The notes below the pieces were generated by a model. That model made no database searches and was not told where the DNA came from. It worked only from the letters and a program-made list of their open reading frames with translations. Below are positions 6,016 to 12,345 of a stretch of 23,189 nt of DNA, one piece after another. The DNA is taken from contig JAHISS010000036.1 in the NCBI GenBank assembly GCA_018817905.1, positions 1-23,189 of the forward strand, given 5' to 3'. The translations under genes were made by a program, and so were the position numbers. The stretch comes from Nanobdellota archaeon (GTDB lineage: Archaea; Nanobdellota; Nanobdellia; Pacearchaeales; GW2011-AR1). The number at the start of each line of letters is the position of its first letter. Within the stretch, counting starts at the first letter, position 1.

Positions 6016-7088
6016 AAGTTCCCTTCTATCCCGCCCTTGCAGAGGTTTTCAATTTTATCTAAGTCTTCCTTGCTGGAGAAAGCTGCTGGGGTGACGACTG
6101 AGCAGCCGTACCTTGCTTGTTCGACGCTTTCAAATGGTCCGCAATATTCAACTGCAAGTTCTTGATTATTTCCTGCTTCAACGTATGCTAAACCGCCTGA
6201 AGTCAGTGTTGCTACTATTGCAGCTGGAATGGTTATTTTTGCGCCAACCAAGCCAACTACTTTGCCGAGAGGAGTTAGTAATAAACCAGAACCAATTGCT
6301 ATGCCTGTTCCAGCCCCTTTTTCAAAAGCTTGTTCCAAAGGCTCCCTCCCATCTACGAGGATTTGGCTAAAGACAAAAGCGATTTCATCAGTTGTCTTCC
6401 CTTCACCTTGTTTAGAAAAATTTGTTGAAAATTGCGAAGGATAAGAACTGACTTGTCTATCGGTGAATGTTTGCAAGTAAGTTAAGCTGGAACCAGGAAC
6501 TTGTTTTTCTTTTAGGTAAGTGTTTACATCTACTTGTTTTAGTATTTCTTTATTTTTTTCTTCGTATAGGTCTGGTGCAATGGCAACCCTTGAGCAAATG
6601 ACGCATTTAGCTTCTACGTTATTTACGACGCTAATGCTTTTTGCTTTTTCTATTACTAAATCAGAGAGGTGGTTGCCTTCTTCGCCGCCAAAAATATCTA
6701 TCTTGCCTTGACCCATTATGTTCCAGCAGTCATACATTGCATTTGCAGAAATTTCTTCTATTTTTTGTGAGGCCTTAGGTTTTCCGTCGGCAAGAGTTCC
6801 AGAGGGAAGTTTTACTTTTTTGACATTTTCATATCCTAAAAATTGCGGGCAATCTTTGTTTTCCATTGTCAAGCAGATTTTTTGGGTTGTGCATTTTAGC
6901 GGAGCGAGTCGTTTAGTGATTTCAGGAGCAGTGCCTCGGGTCAAGATGGATAACTTGCAGATTTCAAGCTCTGACATTTCTTTTAGGTCTAAGATGAAAA
7001 ATAAAAACAAAAGGACTACTATAAAACCAGCTATTGCAAGAATAATCATTCCGATTTGTGAGGAAGTTAATTCGCCCCTTTTTTCCAT
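6012..7088 (-). CDS. large pilin-like protein with second hydrophobic region (358 aa)
   Basis: First gene of the six-gene operon. Begins MEKRGELTSSQIGMIILA: Lys-Arg-Gly head and a hydrophobic helix about 10-34. After a Cys-containing domain (Cys 44, 66, 72, 80, 121, 162, 165) with the segment MYDCWNIMGQGKIDIF, there is a second long Gly/Ala/Ile-rich hydrophobic stretch (about 259-306) and a Cys-containing tail (316, 329, 350). At 358 residues it is more than twice the size of most of its partners. The second hydrophobic stretch could insert in a membrane or pack in the filament; adhesin or pore roles are possible but not shown. Confidence 0.8.
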   Translation of the reverse strand: MEKRGELTSSQIGMIILAIAGFIVVLLFLFFILDLKEMSELEICKLSILTRGTAPEITKRLAPLKCTTQKICLTMENKDCPQFLGYENVKKVKLPSGTLADGKPKASQKIEEISANAMYDCWNIMGQGKIDIFGGEEGNHLSDLVIEKAKSISVVNNVEAKCVICSRVAIAPDLYEEKNKEILKQVDVNTYLKEKQVPGSSLTYLQTFTDRQVSSYPSQFSTNFSKQGEGKTTDEIAFVFSQILVDGREPLEQAFEKGAGTGIAIGSGLLLTPLGKVVGLVGAKITIPAAIVATLTSGGLAYVEAGNNQELAVEYCGPFESVEQARYGCSVVTPAAFSSKEDLDKIENLCKGGIEGNL

Positions 7089-7108
7089 TGTGTTGTAAAG
7101 AAAATCAT

Positions 7109-7117
7109 GTTTATAAC
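7109..7117 (-). promoter_or_regulatory. TATA box of the six-gene pilin operon
   Basis: GTTATAAAC on the minus strand, centred about 25 bases before the ATG at 7088. It separates the operon 7088-3597 from the upstream operon that ends at 7126. Confidence 0.55.
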
Positions 7118-7125
7118 AATTGCGT

Positions 7126-7245
7126 CTAAGTTGTTAGTTTAGAAACTAAAAAATAAATTCCTGCGCTTGCTAGGATAATGAAAAAAGCCCAGAGCAGAAT
7201 TCTTAGCAATTCTTCTGTTTCAAACGCCTTTTTGTTTTTGAGCAT
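7126..7245 (-). CDS. tiny single-helix pilin-like protein (39 aa)
   Basis: Frame from ATG at 7243-7245 to TAG at 7126-7128. The product begins MLKNKKAFETEELLRILL and continues as one hydrophobic helix (about 15-34) with a short polar end (SKLTT). The Lys-Lys-Ala near the N-terminus matches the processing site shape of its neighbours, so the mature form might be little more than a pilin helix. The ATG follows the stop of the 366-residue gene as TAA-A-ATG, a coupling junction found twice more here. No family recognised; may be a lone filament-core helix or a small assembly factor. Confidence 0.7.
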   Translation of the reverse strand: MLKNKKAFETEELLRILLWAFFIILASAGIYFLVSKLTT

Positions 7246-7246
7246 T

Positions 7247-8347
7247 TTAAGTGATTAGGCAGGTTTTAGTTGGAGAGTCTGGTTCTGAAGGATTTATGGT
7301 GAGGATGATGCTGTCTGGAATGAGGAATTTTTTAATGCAGAAGTGATATTCTTCTGGGTCGTTTTCAAATTTGAAGGCGATTGGTGTTGATAAGACAGAG
7401 TCGCGCCATGCAGAAACTTTGTCGCGGATTTCTTGTTCTGGATTTCCAATTTCTATTTCACTGGGGGCTTGTCTAACAATTTTGTGGGCAAATACAGTAA
7501 GCTTTTTTGTTTTTATTTCTTCATTCCCTGCGTAGTTTGTGATTTTTTCAATATCTTGCACAATCCTAATTCCAATTTGTCTTGCGCCCTGAAGAAGTTT
7601 GTATGACTTGTAGCTTTGCGTTTCTTTGATTATTTCTAAATCATATCTATCTTGTATTTCAGTTAAAGTTAAGCCATTTATGTTTTCAAGATGAGAGATA
7701 GTTGTTGCTGGAAGTTGAGATTCTGCAGTTCCTAAATTAATCACTGTTCTGATTGGAAATCCTGTGCTTGACTCTCCAACGTTGAGTAATTCTTCTTCAG
7801 AAGGTTCGTTTACTTCCCCACTAGAAAGTAAGTTATTGTCAGGAGTGAGGATAAAATATTGGAAGAGAGAAATGTCTTTTTCGTAGTCTGCATAATTTAC
7901 GAGAATATAAATTTCTCCTTTATCTTGTTTGTTAAACTGTTCAATTGAATAAGTTAAGCCATATAGGCGGGTTAGTTCGTCGTTAATACTGATATGGCTA
8001 GCTTTTGAGCGGGGCATTTCAAATTCAACAGGAAGATTCCTATCGAAGTAATGTTCTGCGAAATAATATCTTGTTGCTCCAGAGTTAATTTTTTTATCGT
8101 TAAATTCTATTTCTTCGAAATCCATCCAAGATGTGCCGTCGTAAAATTTCGCTTTGTCTTGCGCTATGTTGTAGCCGAATCTTACTTCATCTGGTATTGG
8201 AGGTTTGGTCATGTTATATTCCGGAGTTATGTTTAGGAGCTTGAACCAAACGTCTTTGCCGAATAGCATGAAAAAAACTATCAAGACAAACACGGCTAGC
8301 ATTAAACCTATGACGAAAGCTGTCCTGACGTCTGCTTTTTTCATCAT
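7247..8347 (-). CDS. membrane-anchored protein with large outer domain (366 aa)
   Basis: The frame is open to 8455, but the better start is ATG 8345-8347, which overlaps the previous stop as ATGA; the next codon is also ATG. From there the protein begins MMKKADVRTAFVIGLMLA: Lys-Lys-Ala head and a helix (about 9-30), then some 330 soluble residues. The outer part is rich in Glu, Asn and Ile, contains only two Cys near the C-terminus, and shows no catalytic motif I recognise. It is the middle gene of an operon between two tiny helix proteins. Probably a pilin-type subunit with a large head or an anchored partner of the pilus. Confidence 0.8.
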   Translation of the reverse strand: MMKKADVRTAFVIGLMLAVFVLIVFFMLFGKDVWFKLLNITPEYNMTKPPIPDEVRFGYNIAQDKAKFYDGTSWMDFEEIEFNDKKINSGATRYYFAEHYFDRNLPVEFEMPRSKASHISINDELTRLYGLTYSIEQFNKQDKGEIYILVNYADYEKDISLFQYFILTPDNNLLSSGEVNEPSEEELLNVGESSTGFPIRTVINLGTAESQLPATTISHLENINGLTLTEIQDRYDLEIIKETQSYKSYKLLQGARQIGIRIVQDIEKITNYAGNEEIKTKKLTVFAHKIVRQAPSEIEIGNPEQEIRDKVSAWRDSVLSTPIAFKFENDPEEYHFCIKKFLIPDSIILTINPSEPDSPTKTCLIT

Positions 8348-8496
8348 CCGAATCTGAGCCATGTTTTTATCAGTTCTCCGATTGCGCCGAGTTTTCCGGA
8401 GATAAGTCCGGCCACTATTAATAGCAATACAATGCAGCCAAATACAATGAGCCATATAACTAATTTGTCTGTTATAATTGTCCCTCTTTTCATCAT
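8344..8496 (-). CDS. tiny pilin-like protein (50 aa)
   Basis: Starts at the double ATG (8494-8496 and 8491-8493) and ends TGA 8344-8346, overlapping the next gene as ATGA. The product begins MMKRGTIITDKLVIWLIV: Lys-Arg-Gly head, then a hydrophobic helix (about 12-34) and an amphipathic tail (ELIKTWLRFG). This is the class III signal form reduced to almost only the helix. First gene of the operon 8496-7126. Its size suggests a helix-only filament subunit or a small regulatory membrane peptide; no family recognised. Confidence 0.72.
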   Translation of the reverse strand: MMKRGTIITDKLVIWLIVFGCIVLLLIVAGLISGKLGAIGELIKTWLRFG

Positions 8497-8693
8497 TTGA
8501 TTTATAATGTTAAGAGATTATTAAATGTAATGTTTGATTTGGTTCTGTTGAAAATCTTTTTTACGACTGTTCGCGGCCCAGCCCGCCAGCCCCAGCAAAA
8601 TAGTCAAACCTGCAACTTCAGACTTTTTCAACAAAGCTTGTTTTCTGCAAATCTTTATAATATTGTTTTTTCTTTTATAGGGAGGAAAAGGGA
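8497..8693. promoter_or_regulatory. divergent promoter region between pilin operon and FlaJ-like gene
   Basis: To the left, TTTAATAATC on the minus strand (8516-8525) lies about 25 bases before the 8496 start. To the right, CTTTATAATA (8653-8662) lies about 37 bases before the FlaJ-like ATG and is followed by the Shine-Dalgarno sequence GGGAGG (8680-8685), so that gene has a short leader. Between them is a GC-rich patch (8571-8593; minus strand GGGGCTGGCGGGCTGGG) that is unlike the AT-rich surroundings and may be a regulatory site. Confidence 0.5.
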
Positions 8694-10847
8694 ATGGTAA
8701 AAAGTGCAAAAGAGGTTTTGGAGAAGTATGGCCGGAAGCTTGAGTCGCAGCTCAATGTTGGCGATGCAGCTGGCGGGGGAGATTATTCTGGGGAGTATCA
8801 GAAGTTTCGGGAAGAGATGCAGCCAGAGCTGACGAGATATGAGCGGTGGGCGAAGTCGCTTGGAAATGTTATTAAGATAAGAGTTGCTGAAAAGGACAGG
8901 ATGAAAGTGCAGCGTTTTATCAATGTTGCGCATTTGGATGTGATGCCGAGCCAGGTCTGGACGCTGTCGCTGTTGTCGATGCTTGCGATTTTTTTCGCGA
9001 CGGTTTTGTTCGCTGTTGCGTTTTATCTGATGGAGTTTAGCGAGCTTTCTGACCTCGCGCTGTTTGTTTTTTTGGGGCTGATAGCGAGTTTGTTTGTTTT
9101 TTATTATACTGCGACAATGCCGAAGAGACTGGCGAATTCTTGGAGATTGGAAGCAAGCGCTCAGATGGTGCCTGCAATTTTGTATGCTGTTGTTTACATG
9201 AAGCATACGTCTAATTTGGAACGGGCGGTTAGGTTTGCGTCGCAGCATTTGGAAGGGCCGCTCGCGTTGGACTTTAAGAAAGTATTTTATGATGTAGAGA
9301 TAGGGAAGTTTTCCACGATTAAGCAGTCGCTTGAAAATTATTTGGAAACGTGGAAGGATTATTCTCCCGAGTTTGTTGAGAGTTTTCATTTGGTGGAATC
9401 GAGCTTGTTTGAGCCGTCGGAATCAAGGCGGGTTGAAATTTTGGAACGGGCGCTGCAGGTTATTCTTGACGGTGTTTACGAGAAAATGTTGAAGTATTCG
9501 AGGGAGATAAGGAGCCCGTTGACGAACTTGTACATGCTTGGGATTATTTTGCCGACTTTAGGGTTGGCGCTGCTGCCGCTGGCTTCGACTTTGTTAGGTG
9601 GGGTGATTCGGTGGCCGCATGTTTTTGTTTTGTTTAATGTGATAATTCCGTTTTTTGTTTTTTACATGGTTTCAGAGGTTTTGTTCAAAAGACCTGGCGG
9701 CTATGGTGAAACTGCAGCTTTAGAATTGAATCCTGATTACGCAGCTTACAAATCCAGGAGACCTTGGATGATTGCTGCTCTTGTTGCGCTGCCTCTTTTG
9801 ATTTTGGGATTTTTGCCTTTTATTTTCCAATGGGGTTTTTTTACTGACACGCTGAACTTGCAGAACGATTATACTTTTAACGAGATTGGCTTGAGTGTTT
9901 TGGGCGATGATTATCTTTTTGATTTTAAGACTGTTGGAGGGAAGACAACTGGGCCGTTTGGTTTGGCAGCGATATTGTTGAGTATGTTTATTCCGCTTTC
10001 AATTGCGTTGTTTTTATTTATGGGATATTCGCAGAAGACGAAAAAGTTGATTAAAGCGAGGGAAGACACGAAACAGCTGGAGAAAGAGTTTGCTAATTCG
10101 TTGTTTCAACTTGGGAATCGGCTTGGAGATGGGACTCCGGCAGAGTTGGCGTTTGGCAAGGTTGCGATGTCAACGCAGGGCCAGAAGAGCGCGGATTTTT
10201 TCAATTTAGTCAGCCAGAACGTTCAGCAAAGCGGGATGAGTTTGGAGTCAGCTGTTTTTGACAAGAAGAGGGGAGCGATAATTTATTATCCTTCTGCTTT
10301 GATTGCAACTTCTATTAGGATTTTAGTTGAGTCGGTTAAGAAAGGTTTGAAAATTGCAGCGCGCTCTTTGATGTCTATCTCGCAATACGTTAAGAACATT
10401 GATAAGATTAATGAGAGGTTAAAAGATTTGCTGGCTGAGATTGTTTCTGACATGAAGTCGAACATGACTTTTCTGGCGCCGCTGCTTGCGGGGATTGTTG
10501 TCGGGTTGAGCGCGATGATTACTTTTATTTTGAATAAATTAGGAAATTTAACTGCTGACGGGGTGACAGATGTGGGGTTTGCAGGAGTGTTTGATATATT
10601 CCAGGTTGAGACCATGGTGCCGCCGTATTTCATTCAGTTGAGCATTGGGATTTACATAATTGAAGTTATTTTTATTTTGACAGGCGCGCTGGTGACAGTT
10701 GATTCGGGGAAAGATCCTTTGAGGCAGAAATATGAGCTGGCGAAGAATTTGCGGACAGGAATTTTCTTGTATTTGGCTACAGCGTTTATTTCAGTTATGG
10801 CTTTGGCGCTGCTTGCGACTTTTGCGTTGGGCGGGCTTGGGGGGTAG
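8694..10847 (+). CDS. FlaJ/TadC-like pilus assembly membrane platform
   Basis: A 717-residue polytopic protein with the archaeal double T2SSF layout: a cytosolic N-terminal part with the first F-domain (about 30-260, containing two helices near 88-140), a central group of helices (about 270-445), a second cytosolic F-domain (about 445-590) and closing helices near 590-615, 640-667 and 685-715. Repeated features of both F-domains are visible (R-LANSWRLEASAQMVPAI and ELANSLFQLGNRLGDG-like segments). In archaeal type IV pili and archaella this protein anchors the filament base and couples to the FlaI ATPase. Here the ATPase gene is 1.5 kb downstream on the other strand. The stop abuts the stop of the inositol-phosphate synthase gene (10847/10848). 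Confidence 0.92.
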   Translation: MVKSAKEVLEKYGRKLESQLNVGDAAGGGDYSGEYQKFREEMQPELTRYERWAKSLGNVIKIRVAEKDRMKVQRFINVAHLDVMPSQVWTLSLLSMLAIFFATVLFAVAFYLMEFSELSDLALFVFLGLIASLFVFYYTATMPKRLANSWRLEASAQMVPAILYAVVYMKHTSNLERAVRFASQHLEGPLALDFKKVFYDVEIGKFSTIKQSLENYLETWKDYSPEFVESFHLVESSLFEPSESRRVEILERALQVILDGVYEKMLKYSREIRSPLTNLYMLGIILPTLGLALLPLASTLLGGVIRWPHVFVLFNVIIPFFVFYMVSEVLFKRPGGYGETAALELNPDYAAYKSRRPWMIAALVALPLLILGFLPFIFQWGFFTDTLNLQNDYTFNEIGLSVLGDDYLFDFKTVGGKTTGPFGLAAILLSMFIPLSIALFLFMGYSQKTKKLIKAREDTKQLEKEFANSLFQLGNRLGDGTPAELAFGKVAMSTQGQKSADFFNLVSQNVQQSGMSLESAVFDKKRGAIIYYPSALIATSIRILVESVKKGLKIAARSLMSISQYVKNIDKINERLKDLLAEIVSDMKSNMTFLAPLLAGIVVGLSAMITFILNKLGNLTADGVTDVGFAGVFDIFQVETMVPPYFIQLSIGIYIIEVIFILTGALVTVDSGKDPLRQKYELAKNLRTGIFLYLATAFISVMALALLATFALGGLGG

Positions 10848-11942
10848 TTATTGTTGTTCTGTAATAAACTCCTCAACTAACTCATACGCTAAATCGTCGG
10901 GGATTTGTTCTGGCGGGTGTTTCATGAAATAGGCAGAAGGGGCTTTGAGGATTCCGCCTTGGCTGCGGTCGAGCGCGAGTTTGCAGCAGCGGATTGCGTC
11001 GATAACAATGCCGGCAGAATTTGGCGAATCTTCGACAGAAAGTTTTAGGTCAAGTTCCATCGGAATATCTCCGAATTGTTTTCCTTCCATGCGGATGTAG
11101 CAGATTTTGTTGTCTTTTTGCCACGGAACATAATCTGAGGGGCTGATGTGGATATTTTTTTCTTCAATTGGAGCAGAAACCGATGTTACTGCTTCGGTTT
11201 TTGATATTTTTTTTGATTTCAGGCGGGAGCGGTTTAGCATGTTCAAAAAATCCGTGTTTCCGCCGGTATTGAGCTGATATGTTCTTTCAAGTTTTATGCC
11301 GCGTTTTTTGAATAAGTTTGAGAGAACGCGATGAACAATTGTAGCGCCAAGTTGTGATTTAATATCGTCGCCGATTATTGGGAGATTTTTTTGTTCAAAT
11401 CGAGAAGACCATTCTTTGTTTGAGGCGATGAAGACAGGTATGCAGTTTATGAAAGCGCAGTCTGCTTCAAGTGCGCATTCGGCGTAGAATTTTGTAGCTT
11501 GTTCAGAACCGACGGGAAGGTAGTTTATTAGGATTTCTGCCTGCGAGGTTTTTAGTTCTTCAACTATTTCTTCTTTTGTTGGCTCCGGGGCGAAGGAAGG
11601 AAGGATGCGTTCGTCTTCAGGATAAGATTCTAAATGGGCAGAGAAAGAATCTAAAACTTTTCCCATTTTTACGGTTACACCAAGAGAAGGGATTTCTTTT
11701 TGGAAAACTTTTGTGCAGTTTGGTTTTTCAAATATTGCTTGTGAGACGTCTTTGCCGACTTTTCTTTTGTCAATGTCAAATGCTGCTACGACTTTGATGT
11801 CCTGAGGGAAATAGCCGGCAAGGTTGTGATGCATGAGCCCGATTATTTCTTCTGGAGATTTGTTTTTGTAGTAATGGATTCCCTGAATAAGCGAAGATGC
11901 GCAGTTGCCTAAACCGATTACTGCAATTTTTATTTGGGACAT
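10848..11942 (-). CDS. ino1: myo-inositol-1-phosphate synthase
   Basis: Converts glucose 6-phosphate to 1L-myo-inositol 1-phosphate by an NAD-dependent oxidation, aldol cyclisation and reduction. The 364 residues closely follow the short actinobacterial/archaeal form (mycobacterial Ino1 is of similar length): nucleotide-binding VIGLGNCASS at 8-17, LINYLPVGSEQATKFYAECA, FINCIPVFIAS, IIGDDIKSQLGATI, LNTGGNTDFLNML, LKSKKISKTEAVTS, and SPNSAGIVIDAIR near the end, where catalytic Lys residues and the central sheet lie. A TATA box (11964-11973) lies about 26 bases before the ATG. Inositol phosphate could feed inositol phospholipids or a compatible solute; no partner gene for either was seen nearby. 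It stands between the two pilus-machine genes without an evident link. Confidence 0.96.
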   Translation of the reverse strand: MSQIKIAVIGLGNCASSLIQGIHYYKNKSPEEIIGLMHHNLAGYFPQDIKVVAAFDIDKRKVGKDVSQAIFEKPNCTKVFQKEIPSLGVTVKMGKVLDSFSAHLESYPEDERILPSFAPEPTKEEIVEELKTSQAEILINYLPVGSEQATKFYAECALEADCAFINCIPVFIASNKEWSSRFEQKNLPIIGDDIKSQLGATIVHRVLSNLFKKRGIKLERTYQLNTGGNTDFLNMLNRSRLKSKKISKTEAVTSVSAPIEEKNIHISPSDYVPWQKDNKICYIRMEGKQFGDIPMELDLKLSVEDSPNSAGIVIDAIRCCKLALDRSQGGILKAPSAYFMKHPPEQIPDDLAYELVEEFITEQQ

Positions 11943-11963
11943 ATGGAAAATTAGACGAGGAAA

Positions 11964-12026
11964 GATTTATAGTTTGTGGTATTTGGCAACTCATTATATT
12001 CTACAGTAAAATAATCTTTTTATATG
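11964..12026. promoter_or_regulatory. divergent TATA boxes for ino1 and the 99-aa protein
   Basis: Minus strand ACTATAAATC (11964-11973), about 26 bases before ino1; plus strand TTTTTATATGG (12016-12026), about 24 bases before the GTG at 12046. Both predict leaderless transcripts. Confidence 0.55.
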
Positions 12027-12045
12027 GGGTTTCCTTGGACCCGGG

Positions 12046-12345
12046 GTGAAGGTAATAGATTATACAGCAAGTGAGGAAGACTTTGATTTGCTTCGGGAGG
12101 GAATGACTGCTTTAGAGGGGCTGGTTTCTTTGAACGGGGAAAGAGCTGAAATAGCAGTTAATGCGAAACTTCAAACAATAAGCCGTTTGATAGATATTGA
12201 ACCTTTTGGGGGCGCGGAAATTAAGGGAGTTGAGTTTGGAAGCGATGGAGACAGACAGATTGCAGTAACATGCGCTGGACCTGTTGGCGTAGAATTTAGA
12301 CTTGGCAGACAAAATTATTTTTTGAGATATAAGGCGAAAAGCTAG
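12046..12345 (+). CDS. conserved-looking unknown protein (99 aa)
   Basis: GTG start (12046) placed about 24 bases after the TATA box. The protein (MKVIDYTASEEDFDLLREGM, ending YFLRYKAKS) has an N-terminal helix with acidic residues and a C-terminal half of alternating short strands and Gly turns (GGAEIKGVEFGSDGD, GPVGVEFRLG), so a small alpha/beta soluble domain is likely. No signal or membrane segment, no recognised motif. Its TAG stop shares the tetranucleotide CTAG (12342-12345) with the stop of the ATPase gene on the opposite strand. Function unknown. Confidence 0.75.
   Translation: MKVIDYTASEEDFDLLREGMTALEGLVSLNGERAEIAVNAKLQTISRLIDIEPFGGAEIKGVEFGSDGDRQIAVTCAGPVGVEFRLGRQNYFLRYKAKS

Noticed and set aside
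8521..8634. Small minus-strand frame from TTG 8634 (MLKKSEVAGLTILLGLAGWAA-like)
   Set aside because: It looks like a mini pilin helix, but it has only a TTG start, no ribosome site, and most of the hydrophobic part comes from the GC-rich patch, so chance is more likely.
8655..9389. 244-codon minus-strand frame opposite the start of the FlaJ-like gene
   Set aside because: Composition (many Arg, Gln, His, Pro) is that of an antisense shadow; the FlaJ-like gene on the plus strand has a ribosome site and family features.
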